Positions 27,083-36,430 of a DNA stretch of 64,000 nt are shown piece after piece. This DNA comes from Sipunculus nudus (taxonomy: Eukaryota > Annelida > Sipuncula > Golfingiida > Sipunculidae). Within the stretch, counting starts at the first letter, position 1. Every line of letters starts with the position of its first letter. Where the stretch lies: NCBI GenBank assembly GCA_026874595.1, contig JAPPUL010000073.1:829973-893972 (forward strand). Direction: 5' to 3'. The translations under genes and the position numbers were made by a program. The notes beneath the pieces were generated by a model. That model ran no database searches. It was not told where the DNA came from and worked only from the letters and a program-made list of their open reading frames with translations.

Positions 27083-28030
27083 ATGAATATATTATTAATT
27101 GGGACAGGAGCAATAGGCTTATTTTTTGGGGGTCATATTGCCCGATATAGTAAAAAAGCTAAAATAACCTTTTTTAGCAGAGGCGATAGTTATGACATGA
27201 TAAAGACTTCTGGCATTAAAGTTGAGAGTAGCATTATTGAATCTTTTTCTGTTAAGGCCCGTGTAATCGAGGCTTTGCCCTCTGATCCTGATTATGATTT
27301 GGTAATACTTGCTACAAAGAGTTATGACGTTGAGGGTTTACTTTCTAAGCTGCCGAAGAAAATATTTGAAAAATCATTCTTTATGACAACACAAAATGGC
27401 GTATCAAGCGAGGATTTACTTCTTAATTACATAGCAAAAGACAAACTCATTCCCGCAAGCGCCTTGGTAGGACTTAGAAAAACTAATGCAAATACGGTAA
27501 ATCATATGGGCGGTGGTCGTTTTCAACTTGGCTCTTATGAAAAAGGTAAAAACGCTGAACTTGTTAAAAACTTATATAACATATTAAAAGAATCTGGGCT
27601 AGAGACATATTCATCTGAGGATATAATGCATCTTAAATGGGGAAAACTCGTATGGAATGCTGCATATAATCCACTTTCGACTATAACGAAAAAGGAACTT
27701 GGCAAGCTTATACAAAGCGAGTATGGACTTTCACTTTTGCGTGGTTCAATGAATGAGACAGCGCTTATTGCAAGGCAATATGGATATAGCATAAGTGATA
27801 ATTTCATAAATAAACAACTAGACTTGCCAAAACACTTCTATGAGTTTAAAACATCAATGTTACAAGATTATTTAAATAATAGACCGTTAGAGCTTGATGC
27901 AATACTTGGCGATCTTCTTCTCAAGGCAAAAAAGCATGGTATAAACTCTCCTATAAACAGCTACTGTTACAAAATCATAAATATATTATTAGACCAAACT
28001 AAAACTAAAACAAATAACGCTAAAAATTAA
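27083..28030 (+). CDS. panE: 2-dehydropantoate 2-reductase
   Basis: This 315-residue protein has the ketopantoate reductase layout. It has a Rossmann motif LIGTGAIGLFFGGHIA (5-20), VILATKSYDV near 73-82, and the C-terminal domain with KWGKLVWNAAYNPLSTIT. The conserved Lys and Asn of that block are the family catalytic residues. It would reduce ketopantoate to pantoate with NADPH for CoA synthesis; coaBC is also in this window (55475-56734). Several PanE paralogues have other substrates, so the symbol is likely but not certain. Confidence 0.85.
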   Translation: MNILLIGTGAIGLFFGGHIARYSKKAKITFFSRGDSYDMIKTSGIKVESSIIESFSVKARVIEALPSDPDYDLVILATKSYDVEGLLSKLPKKIFEKSFFMTTQNGVSSEDLLLNYIAKDKLIPASALVGLRKTNANTVNHMGGGRFQLGSYEKGKNAELVKNLYNILKESGLETYSSEDIMHLKWGKLVWNAAYNPLSTITKKELGKLIQSEYGLSLLRGSMNETALIARQYGYSISDNFINKQLDLPKHFYEFKTSMLQDYLNNRPLELDAILGDLLLKAKKHGINSPINSYCYKIINILLDQTKTKTNNAKN

Positions 28031-28054
28031 CAGAACAATTTTAATACGTTGGTT

Positions 28055-28080
28055 TAGAAAGGACTAGAAAGGATTAGAAA
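28055..28080. repeat. 10-bp repeat duplicating the exoA ribosome-binding site
   Basis: tagaaaggac, tagaaaggat and a partial tagaaa follow one another, ending 1 nt before the exoA ATG. Each full copy has an AAAGGA motif, so the ribosome-binding site itself is duplicated. Confidence 0.85.
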
Positions 28081-28081
28081 A

Positions 28082-28864
28082 ATGAAAATATACTCGTGGA
28101 ATGTTAATGGGATTCGGGCAATAGTAAAGAAAGGTTTTTTTGAATGGTTTTTTAGTATAGATGCTGATATCGTATGTCTTCAGGAGCCAAAAGCGTTAGA
28201 AGACAAGCTAAGTGATGATATTAAAGAAATTAAGGGCTTTAAACTATATTATCATAATGGAACAAGGCCAGGTTATGCCGGTACAAGCATATATTCCAAG
28301 CAAGAGGCTTTAAGTATAAATTATACATTTTATGATATACCTGATATATATGTGCCTGATGGCAGGATTATAGAACTTGAGTTTGAGAAGTTCCATCTTT
28401 TAAATATATATTTCCCAAATGGTGGTGCTAAAGCGGATGGTACTCAGATGTTATCATATAAGCTTTTGTTTTATGAAGCCTTTTTAGAACATATTGAAAA
28501 ACTTAAAAAGAAAGGTAAAAGCTTAATAATATGCGGCGACTTTAATATAGTACACACAAGAATAGATATTGCACGGCCTGACCAAAATGAACATTCTATT
28601 GGTTTTACTAAAGAGGAGCGAGCATGGATTTCGCGTTTAGTGGAACATGATTATATTGACATATGGAGACACAAAAATCCAAACAAAAAAGATACATATA
28701 GTTGGTGGTCATATGTTACAAGAGCACGAGAGCGAAATATAGGATGGCGCATAGATTACTTTTTTATAACAAAAGATTTAGTCGATAAAGTAAAAGATGT
28801 GGATTATTGCTCATCGGTTATGGGTTCTGATCACTGCCCTATATATCTGGATATAGACTTATAA
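28082..28864 (+). CDS. xth: Exodeoxyribonuclease III / AP endonuclease
   Basis: This 260-residue ExoIII-type enzyme incises DNA at abasic sites. It starts KIYSWNVNGIRA, with CLQEPKA (metal-binding Glu), GDFNIVHTRIDIARP and the C-terminal RIDYFF and MGSDHCPIYLDI with the catalytic Asp-His pair. Family length and motif order are complete. It forms a probable operon with ispF and panE. Its stop overlaps the stop region of the convergent permease gene by 6 nt. Confidence 0.95.
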   Translation: MKIYSWNVNGIRAIVKKGFFEWFFSIDADIVCLQEPKALEDKLSDDIKEIKGFKLYYHNGTRPGYAGTSIYSKQEALSINYTFYDIPDIYVPDGRIIELEFEKFHLLNIYFPNGGAKADGTQMLSYKLLFYEAFLEHIEKLKKKGKSLIICGDFNIVHTRIDIARPDQNEHSIGFTKEERAWISRLVEHDYIDIWRHKNPNKKDTYSWWSYVTRARERNIGWRIDYFFITKDLVDKVKDVDYCSSVMGSDHCPIYLDIDL

Positions 28865-30763
28865 ACTTTTCATCTTTGGGTCAAGGGCCTCCCTCAGGGC
28901 ATCTCCTAGCAAGTTATAACTTGTAACCGATATAAATATCGCAATGCCAGGAATTAAAGATAGCCACCAGTAATTTAATACATCCCCTTGCCCACTACTA
29001 ATCATCATTCCCCAACTTGGGAAAGGCTCACGAACTCCAAAACCTAAAAAACTAAGCCCTGCTTCTATAAGCATTGATGAGGCAATGCCAAATGTTGCCG
29101 ATACTAATACAGGGGTTAGGGAATTAGGCAAGATATACTTAAATATTATCTTTATATCAGATGCGCCAAGTGCCTTTGCTGATACAACAAAATCTTCATT
29201 GCGTAGCCGCAAAAACTCACCCCGTACAAGACGCGCTATCCCAGGCCAACTCGTTAAACCTATTATTATCATTATATTTGTAATGCTTGGCCCTACAAAG
29301 GCTATAATTGTTAGTATCAAAAAAAACGCTGGGAAACATATCACTATCTCTATAAAACGTGATAACAAAAGATCTACAAGCCCTCCAAAATAACCCGCTA
29401 TAGAGCCTAATATTATCCCTATTGTAACATATATTAATACTGCTACAAAGCCTACTGATAAAGAAATCCTTGCCCCCCATATTATCCTCGCCAGAACATC
29501 GCGTCCTGTGTCATCTGTACCAAAAATGTGCCTTGTAGCGCTCTTAGCTTTACCAGAATCCCAAATAGTAGGCTTTTGTAACTTCTCTTCTATTATACTC
29601 TCATTAAAACCAAAAGAAACAGGCGGAAATATTGCAAAGGCATTCCTTTCTTCACTTTTAGCACTTCCTTTTAATAAATCACTTTCAAAATGACTTACCA
29701 AAAGCTTCTTATAATTTGTTGGTATCTTATTATCATCTTTTAAGACATAAAAAAAACTCCCAACTATTAAAACCAAAGTAGCAAATACTATAAAACGTCC
29801 CTTATTGCTTATACTCTCCCTTAGACCCAAAAATGATGCCTTCTTGCCTATTACAAAAATAAACGGATACTTTATTAACCCTATAAATAAGCTAATTAGT
29901 AGTATATCTATAAAATCAAGATCATTTAAAACCGGAAAACTAACCCGCATTGCAAGATAACTATCCTCTCCCTTAAGCTTACTTTTGCTTATTACATCGT
30001 TAAGTTCATAAGAAAGCTTATTTATTGATTTTATATACTCCCCTAAACCCTCACCCTCTAATCCAATACCATAATTATTACTTTTAAATAAAGCCTCATA
30101 ATCTTCTTTTATTGGGTAAAGCGATTTTCTAACATGTTCGTTTAGTGTAAAAAGCATATTGTCAATGTTTTTTATAATCAGCTTTGCGTTACTTTCAAAC
30201 TCTAGTTTACTTGAAAGCTGCAAAAGAGATATAGATACGTTTTCTCTTTTAGTTTGCAAGGTAAGCATTCTTGCTTTCACTTCATTTTGCTTTGAACCTA
30301 TTTGTTGACGCTCTTGCTGTAAGGCTTTTACTTTCTCTTTCGATGCTTTGGCACTTGATTTTGATAAAACATCTATCTTTTCTTTCAAAGCTTCATATTT
30401 ATTGCCATAACTGTCGTTTTCTTTGTTTAGATTATGTATCGTCTTTTTTATCTTATCATATTCCCTTAGCTTAGAAGACTTTTGCATACTTAGGATATCT
30501 TGCATTTTGAGATTCTCTATATAATTGTTTTTAGTCTTTTGAAAGCCTCCTAAAAAGTACTTGAAATACTCGCCATAAGTCGAATATAGGATGATCGGTT
30601 TATTGTTTGCAAGAAACGGAGCAAATACTGCCACTGCCATCAAAAAGATAATTATAAAAAGCGATATCCTGGCTGATTGTCTTTTCTTAAACTGCTTAAG
30701 CACTATGCTTAAATATGTATCACCTCTCATAAAATACTTATTTCTCCTAGCTCTTATCATCAA
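28859..30763 (-). CDS. Peptide ABC transporter permease (DppC-type) with long coiled-coil insert
   Basis: This 634-residue permease is about twice the usual DppC length. After an N-terminal helix (about 33-53) comes a Lys/Glu/Gln-rich region of over 200 residues (about 75-275) that reads as a coiled coil. Two extra helices follow near 280-340. The DppC core occupies about 400-630: FGTDDTGRDVLARIIWGARISL, the EAA loop with SAKALGASDIKIIFKYILPN, and GLSFLGFGV. It overlaps the 3' end of the upstream DppB-type gene by 17 nt, so translation is coupled. No ATPase gene is nearby. The insert is on the loop after helix 1, probably periplasmic. Confidence 0.85.
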   Translation of the reverse strand: MMIRARRNKYFMRGDTYLSIVLKQFKKRQSARISLFIIIFLMAVAVFAPFLANNKPIILYSTYGEYFKYFLGGFQKTKNNYIENLKMQDILSMQKSSKLREYDKIKKTIHNLNKENDSYGNKYEALKEKIDVLSKSSAKASKEKVKALQQERQQIGSKQNEVKARMLTLQTKRENVSISLLQLSSKLEFESNAKLIIKNIDNMLFTLNEHVRKSLYPIKEDYEALFKSNNYGIGLEGEGLGEYIKSINKLSYELNDVISKSKLKGEDSYLAMRVSFPVLNDLDFIDILLISLFIGLIKYPFIFVIGKKASFLGLRESISNKGRFIVFATLVLIVGSFFYVLKDDNKIPTNYKKLLVSHFESDLLKGSAKSEERNAFAIFPPVSFGFNESIIEEKLQKPTIWDSGKAKSATRHIFGTDDTGRDVLARIIWGARISLSVGFVAVLIYVTIGIILGSIAGYFGGLVDLLLSRFIEIVICFPAFFLILTIIAFVGPSITNIMIIIGLTSWPGIARLVRGEFLRLRNEDFVVSAKALGASDIKIIFKYILPNSLTPVLVSATFGIASSMLIEAGLSFLGFGVREPFPSWGMMISSGQGDVLNYWWLSLIPGIAIFISVTSYNLLGDALREALDPKMKSL

Positions 30764-31784
30764 AAGTTATTTGTGGATTTATAACTACATAAAGTATATC
30801 AGACAAAAGTATACCCAAAAGGGTAAGCAACGAAGACAAATATAATATCGCCATAATTAGGTTATAATCTCTTGTCTGAATCCCTTCAAAACCAAGTCTG
30901 CCAAGTCCGGGTATATTAAATACTTGCTCTATTATGACATTACCTCCTATAATTGCAGGCAGTATCGATGCGGCTATTGTTATTATTGGTATTAATGAGT
31001 TTCTCAGTGCGTGCTTAAATACTACAATCTTTTCACTAAGTCCTTTTGAACGAGCTGTTTTTATATAATCTTTTCGTAAAACCTCAAGCATACTACCTCG
31101 CATTTGCCGTGAGAGATAGGCATAAGAGCCTATTGTAAGGCATATTACGGGCAGGGTATAACGCTTTAGTATGTCTATAAACCATATATATATGCCTTCT
31201 GAGAAAGAAGCTCCCGTTGCTCCTACCTGGGCTTTGAATATGTTTACTGGTAGTCCTAGAAATAGTTTATCTGTAATGCCCTCACTTGCAAAAAGACTTA
31301 TAAGCCATATTGCAACGAAAAAGCTTGGCAGTGAATATAACATGAACAAAAAAACACTAAGTGTCTTATCTATTAGACTGTTTTCCTTTACAGACATTAG
31401 TATCCCTATTGGTATTGCTATTAGGTAAGTCAAAAATATAGTTGCAATAGAAAGACCCATTGTATAAGGTAGTGCTTCAAGCAGCAGTGTATTTACACTC
31501 TTGCCAGGATATACCATAGAGTTTCCAAAGTCAAAAGTTATTATCTTCTCAAGCCACGTTAAGTATTGTATGTGTATCGGTTTATCAAGATTATAACGCC
31601 GTCTAAACTCATCAACACTTTCAAATGAGACCTCTTCTGTCTTTTGCACTATGCTCTCACCCTGTTGCTCAAGCAGTGATGCCGGATTGCCAGGTGCAAG
31701 CCGTATCATCGTAAAGCTTAATAAGCTTATTCCAAGCATCGTCGGTATCATGAAAAATAGTCTCTTTAATATATAACTAAGCAT
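30747..31784 (-). CDS. Peptide ABC transporter permease (DppB-type)
   Basis: This 345-residue permease begins MLSYILKRLFFMIPTMLGIS and has the DppB pattern: MIRLAPGNP near 27-35, RRYNLDKP near 62-69, and LRKDYIKTARSKGLSEK in the EAA loop, then HALRNSLIPIIT. Six membrane helices are visible. It pairs with the DppC-type permease with which it overlaps and with the binding protein just upstream. The leader carries a 20-bp duplication with AAGGGA in each copy. Confidence 0.9.
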   Translation of the reverse strand: MLSYILKRLFFMIPTMLGISLLSFTMIRLAPGNPASLLEQQGESIVQKTEEVSFESVDEFRRRYNLDKPIHIQYLTWLEKIITFDFGNSMVYPGKSVNTLLLEALPYTMGLSIATIFLTYLIAIPIGILMSVKENSLIDKTLSVFLFMLYSLPSFFVAIWLISLFASEGITDKLFLGLPVNIFKAQVGATGASFSEGIYIWFIDILKRYTLPVICLTIGSYAYLSRQMRGSMLEVLRKDYIKTARSKGLSEKIVVFKHALRNSLIPIITIAASILPAIIGGNVIIEQVFNIPGLGRLGFEGIQTRDYNLIMAILYLSSLLTLLGILLSDILYVVINPQITFDDKS

Positions 31785-31789
31785 TTTTT

Positions 31790-31829
31790 CCCTTTATAAT
31801 ACTTCCATTCCCTTTATAATACTTCCATC
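31790..31829. repeat. 20-bp direct duplication in a DppB leader
   Basis: Two 20-bp copies (31790-31809 and 31810-31829) differ at the last base. On the minus strand each carries an AAGGGA motif; the proximal one serves the DppB-type ATG at 31784. Confidence 0.9.
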
Positions 31830-31875
31830 ACAACTATAACCACTCTTTAAACAATTTGATACCATTACATTTATC

Positions 31876-34077
31876 CTACAATCCTTTTTCTAATTCCTTT
31901 TCCGCTTCCTTTTCTTCTTGTGTTTGTAAATCTTTTGGTATATACCATTCTGAAAGGTTAAACCCAGGCCTTGTCCTGTAAAACTTTACATTCCTATATC
32001 TACTGTTGTATACTGCCTTGTTGGGTATTGTGTAAAGAAATAAATACGGTTGCTCTTTGTGTAATAACGCATGTAGTTTAAAGTGTAGCTTAACTCTCTC
32101 TTCATCATCTAAGGTGCGTCTTATCTTTTCTATTAGCCTATCTGCAGCTTCATTTGTAAATCCTACATGATTTGAGCCTTTATTTGACCACTGACTTGAA
32201 TGCCAAAGCTGATATGGGTCTGATTCAAGAGGTGTGCCCCATCCTAGTATACACATATCAAAACGTCTGTCTCGTAAATGATTTATAAATGACGCCCACT
32301 CAAGCCGTGTTAACGTTAAGTTTATCCCAACGCTTTTTAATTCTTCATAAAGGATTGGGTTTATTGTACTTGCACTTGTTGAGCCTTGTGGATAAAGAAG
32401 CTCTATACTAAATGGCACTCCGTCCTTCTCTCTTATACCATCTCCATCATTATCAAACCAGCCTGCTTCGTTTAAAAGCTCTATCGCTTTTTCTCGATTG
32501 TATTCATATGGCTTTATATTATGGTTGTATCCCGGACCAAAGTAATACTGGTTGCCGCTAACTATTTTCCCAAGTCCGTATAAAAAGTTCTTTAGTATCC
32601 GCTTTCTATCAAGTAACATAGTTATGGCCTGCCGAACCCGTTTGTCCGCAAAATATACCTTCTTCATGTTATAACCTATGTAACTAAATCCACCTGTATA
32701 ATAAAAGACTTTTGTATATTTTGCTTTGAACTCTTCTGAGATGCTGCTTTTAAAAAACTGTTGTGAACCCAAACTACTCATAAAATCTATATTGCCATTT
32801 TTAAGTTCTATAAAAGCTGTTTCTCTATTCGGTATGAAACGGAAATATATCTTCTTTAAGTAGCCTCTTTTACCCGCATTAAAATACTCATCGTTTCTTA
32901 CAAGAGATATATATTCCTTATTAACCCATGCTTTATTAAGCCCTGCTTTAGCTTTATTATACTCTCCAAGCACTTTAGAGGGGAAATAGTAGGGTCCCGT
33001 CCCAACCGGAGTCCTATTAACTTTATGTTCTGCAAAGTGTCTTGCAAACTCCTTCTTCGTATACTTATCTCCTCTCTTTAAATAAAGATGTTTAGGTATG
33101 ATTATAAAACCTCCTGCAAGGTCCTTTAGTTTAAAATGATTTGTGTCAAAATAAAGCCTTACCTTATACCTGTCGAGCTTCTCCCAATATTTAAGTCCAC
33201 TATAATATAGCCTAAGATGACTTAATTCCGGAATATATTCATTCTTTATCACGTCCAGGCTAAATATAACATCATCTGCACTAAACTCTTTACCATCGTG
33301 CCATCTGACTCCTTTTCTAAGATCAAAAGTATATATAACCTCTCTATCAAACGCTCTTTTGTAACTTTTGTCAGTCGGATCTACTTTATAACGTAGCTTA
33401 GATGCATTTATAATGCGGCTTTTACCTGAAACCCTAAGCTTTATATATTTTATATCTTTTTTAATACCATTTTTAATACCATTACCACCCTCAGAGCTTT
33501 TATTAGAGCGTACTATATCCTCTATAGTTCCTATAACATAAGCATTATCCTTATTAGCCTTAGGTTTTAGTGTTTTACTATACGGGACAAACTTAGAATC
33601 ATACATCCTCCCTTTAAGCCATACTATATCTTCAACATAAAAGCTTTTTGCCAATGAGGGCTTTTGTGCAAACGTTTGGCTATCTGTTGTCAAGAGTGTG
33701 TCAAATATATAACTTGAGATTAAGGCTGTATATGCTGAGTTGTCAAGCCAGGGGATTAGTGTTTTTGGCTCTGCTCCAACATGGACATTAATACTACCTC
33801 CCCTAACCGCCTTTGTCTCTTCTTTCTTTGTCGCTTCTTTTGCACTAACCTTTAAGTTAAATCCATCTTTTATAACGTAAGGTTTATTAGCCTCTTCCCA
33901 TGTCTCTATACCACTTTTTAGCTTCTTTATGTAAGATATCTCTTTTTCAACCTCAGCAGGTATTAAACTATTTATTTCGTGAAGCTTTTTATAATTACTA
34001 TTATCATAATAATTTATTCCAAATAAGAATGTCAGCAAAATAAGCACCGCAAAAAAGATGCTATATTTAATGTTCAA
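31876..34077 (-). CDS. Peptide ABC transporter substrate-binding protein (family 5)
   Basis: This extracytoplasmic solute-binding protein has a signal anchor (NIKYSIFFAVLILLTFLFGI). GGSINVHVGAEPKTLIPWLD begins the mature SBP_bac_5 fold. Family features are VRWHDGKEFSADDVIFSLD, GTGPYYFP, DKRVRQAITMLLDRKRIL and LNEAGWFDNDGDGIREKDG. I chose the TTG at 34077 (GGAGG 7 nt upstream) rather than the ATG at 34098, which would add 7 residues ahead of the signal. At 733 residues it is longer than the usual 500-600 because of an N-terminal extension and an inserted loop with Ser/Gly/Lys repeats. It likely binds peptides for the flanking permeases. Confidence 0.88.
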   Translation of the reverse strand: MNIKYSIFFAVLILLTFLFGINYYDNSNYKKLHEINSLIPAEVEKEISYIKKLKSGIETWEEANKPYVIKDGFNLKVSAKEATKKEETKAVRGGSINVHVGAEPKTLIPWLDNSAYTALISSYIFDTLLTTDSQTFAQKPSLAKSFYVEDIVWLKGRMYDSKFVPYSKTLKPKANKDNAYVIGTIEDIVRSNKSSEGGNGIKNGIKKDIKYIKLRVSGKSRIINASKLRYKVDPTDKSYKRAFDREVIYTFDLRKGVRWHDGKEFSADDVIFSLDVIKNEYIPELSHLRLYYSGLKYWEKLDRYKVRLYFDTNHFKLKDLAGGFIIIPKHLYLKRGDKYTKKEFARHFAEHKVNRTPVGTGPYYFPSKVLGEYNKAKAGLNKAWVNKEYISLVRNDEYFNAGKRGYLKKIYFRFIPNRETAFIELKNGNIDFMSSLGSQQFFKSSISEEFKAKYTKVFYYTGGFSYIGYNMKKVYFADKRVRQAITMLLDRKRILKNFLYGLGKIVSGNQYYFGPGYNHNIKPYEYNREKAIELLNEAGWFDNDGDGIREKDGVPFSIELLYPQGSTSASTINPILYEELKSVGINLTLTRLEWASFINHLRDRRFDMCILGWGTPLESDPYQLWHSSQWSNKGSNHVGFTNEAADRLIEKIRRTLDDEERVKLHFKLHALLHKEQPYLFLYTIPNKAVYNSRYRNVKFYRTRPGFNLSEWYIPKDLQTQEEKEAEKELEKGL

Positions 34078-34099
34078 ATAAATACCTCCTTCGTCCATC

Positions 34100-35008
34100 T
34101 TATCTTTTTATAATTTGTTTAGGATCAAGTGCATCTCGAAGCCCATCTCCTATAAAGTTAATGCATACTACTGTAATAGAAATAAGCAGACCTGGATAAA
34201 AAATTAGTTCCGGTGCCTTTATAAAGTATTCTAAAGAATTAGATAACATGCTGCCCCATGAGGGTATCGTTATCGGTACTCCAAGCCCAAGAAAGCTTAA
34301 TACCGCTTCGTATTGTATTATAGAGCCAAGTGAGAGGGTTGTTGCTATTATAGCTGATGTTAAGGAATTAGGTATAAGGTGATACAATATGATACGCATA
34401 TTACCTGCTCCAAGACTTTTACTTGCATATATAAAATCCTTCTGTTTATGTGACAATACCTCAGCTCGGACAAGGCGTGCCACACTCATCCAACTAAATA
34501 ACGCTATTATTACAATGATTCTAAATAAAGCTCCTAAAGGACTTTCCGTCACAAAGGAAAAATCAAAAAACGCAAAAGATAATTTATTATAATCCAACGC
34601 TGACAAAATTATAAGCAAAGGTAAAACCGGTAACGACAGCATAATATCAGTAAAACGCATAAGAAAAGCATCCACTACCCCCTCAAAATAGCCAGATACC
34701 GCTCCTATTAATATGCCAATAAATGCTGCGCAAAAGGAAGCTATAATTCCTATCGCAAGGGATACTCGTCCTCCGTAAAAAAGCCTTGTGAATACATCAT
34801 AACCATTCTCATCCGTACCTAAAAGATGCTCTTTACTCGGGGGTACAAATATCTTCATTATATTAGACTTCTCAACATCGTGCCCCGAAACCCAAGGTAC
34901 TAACAATGACAAAACCATTAGAAATGCTAATACTATTAAACTTCCCATCGCAAACTTATGCTTTTTAAATCTAATCCAAGCTATGCGAGAAGGAGTCAAA
35001 CTCTTCAA
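34100..35008 (-). CDS. Peptide ABC transporter permease (DppC-type)
   Basis: This 302-residue permease has the regular DppC layout: N-terminal helix, HLLGTDENGYDVFTRLFYGG, an EAA loop YASKSLGAGNMRIILYHLIP and SFLGLGVPITIPSWG. It is the first gene of a four-gene minus-strand unit followed by the binding protein, DppB and a second DppC-type permease. The unit thus holds two C-type but only one B-type permease. A lone DppB plus binding protein lies at 52752-55462, so this protein could pair with it, but that is inference. Confidence 0.9.
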   Translation of the reverse strand: MKSLTPSRIAWIRFKKHKFAMGSLIVLAFLMVLSLLVPWVSGHDVEKSNIMKIFVPPSKEHLLGTDENGYDVFTRLFYGGRVSLAIGIIASFCAAFIGILIGAVSGYFEGVVDAFLMRFTDIMLSLPVLPLLIILSALDYNKLSFAFFDFSFVTESPLGALFRIIVIIALFSWMSVARLVRAEVLSHKQKDFIYASKSLGAGNMRIILYHLIPNSLTSAIIATTLSLGSIIQYEAVLSFLGLGVPITIPSWGSMLSNSLEYFIKAPELIFYPGLLISITVVCINFIGDGLRDALDPKQIIKR

Positions 35009-35208
35009 TCTAGCAAATCCTCTACTCTAAGGGTAATATAAGCTTAATATATAGATAAAACATCTAAATAAAGTAACTAAAATATAAAGAGAAGTTATTT
35101 TTAATAAACAAGCAATATCTAAAAAATCGGCAATATTGCCTTAAAAAGTTCTCTTACATATCTTTAGCTCAGACTAAGATTATACTAACAATTTAAAAAG
35201 GAAGCTCT

Positions 35209-36372
35209 ATGAACACGATAAAAGCGGCACTTATACTCTTTACACTAATAGTAGTATTAACAGAAAAAACGAACGGGCAGCAAAAGATAAGAAAAGAAGG
35301 AGCTAAATTAGTAAAAAGACAAATAAATTATATAGGTATAATAAAAGAATGGGAAGCAAACAGCAGTAAAACAAGACCTGACCAAATAAGGATAGACAAA
35401 AAAGACAAAGATATAATATGGTTTACCCAACCAAATAATAATAGCATAGGTCGTTTTAATTATCGAACAAATAGTATGATAGAATACAAGGCAAGTAAAG
35501 AATATAGGCCAGATGGACTTGTACTTGACAAAGAAGGCAATCTTTGGTTCGGCGAGCAAAGCGCAGGGACACTAGGTAAATTTGAGCCGAAGACGAAAAC
35601 GTTTAGGCATTACAAAGTTCCCTACGAAGATGCAAATCCCGCAATCCCAACAATAGATAAAGAAGGTATGATATGGGTCTCAGATCATAAAAACAACAAA
35701 ATAATTCGCTTTAACCCAAAAACACAAAGATTTGCTACAATAGGCTTACCAGTAAACATAAGCTGGGTAGTGGATTTGAAGGAGGACAAAGCCGGACGGA
35801 TATGGTATACTTGTTATGGCTCAGACAGGCTTGGCTATATAAGCAAAGATAGGAAACAATTAATAGAGTATCTATTCCCAATTAAAGGACTTGGCCCTGC
35901 ATTCATGGCATTAGATAGTAAAGAAAACATATGGATGACGCTATGGAAGAGTAATAAACTTGCTCATTTTGATGTAAAGGCTAAAAAGTTCACATTATAT
36001 CAAATGCTTGTAAGAAACCCAGGACCTGCGGCTATAGCATACAGTAAAAAAGACGATAGGCTATACTTTTCAACAAGCCATTTAAACTCGATAGTAATGC
36101 TTGACTTAAAAAGGCCAAGTATATTTCACATATTCAAGATACCCACAAAGCGCTCAGGCCAAAAAGACGGTCTTGTGGTAGACTCAAATGGCGTGGTATG
36201 GTTTACAGAATTTGATAAAAACAAAATAGGGCGTCTTCAAGTATATAAAAGCGAGAATATATCAGATGGAGATTTTAGTAATTATACTAAAGCTAAAAAG
36301 GCAAGGGTAAAAAAGATAGTGTTTAAAGGCAACGTTAAAACGAAGCGTTACAAAGTGTTTTGGAACGAGTAA
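35209..36372 (+). CDS. Exported six/seven-bladed beta-propeller (Vgb/streptogramin-lyase-like)
   Basis: This 387-residue protein has a signal peptide (about 1-23, ending TNGQ). It is built of repeated blades of the pattern D-K-x-G-x-I/L-W-F/V-T/S, for example KEGNLWFGEQSAGTLGKF, KEGMIWVSDHKNNKIIRF and SNGVVWFTEFDKNKIGRL, about 45 residues apart. This is the fold of virginiamycin B lyase and related NHL-like proteins. Catalytic residues for streptogramin cleavage cannot be assigned, and most family members have other roles. A signal peptide argues for a periplasmic binding or scaffold role. AAGGAAG precedes the ATG. Confidence 0.82.
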   Translation: MNTIKAALILFTLIVVLTEKTNGQQKIRKEGAKLVKRQINYIGIIKEWEANSSKTRPDQIRIDKKDKDIIWFTQPNNNSIGRFNYRTNSMIEYKASKEYRPDGLVLDKEGNLWFGEQSAGTLGKFEPKTKTFRHYKVPYEDANPAIPTIDKEGMIWVSDHKNNKIIRFNPKTQRFATIGLPVNISWVVDLKEDKAGRIWYTCYGSDRLGYISKDRKQLIEYLFPIKGLGPAFMALDSKENIWMTLWKSNKLAHFDVKAKKFTLYQMLVRNPGPAAIAYSKKDDRLYFSTSHLNSIVMLDLKRPSIFHIFKIPTKRSGQKDGLVVDSNGVVWFTEFDKNKIGRLQVYKSENISDGDFSNYTKAKKARVKKIVFKGNVKTKRYKVFWNE

Positions 36373-36430
36373 AAAAGCCAAGACAAATAAAAACAAAGAC
36401 GCACAAAAGTAAGGATTGGGTATTAAAACG

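Noticed and set aside
35209-36372. Streptogramin resistance gene
   Set aside because: The fold resembles virginiamycin B lyase, but it carries a signal peptide and catalytic residues cannot be identified; most family members are not resistance enzymes.
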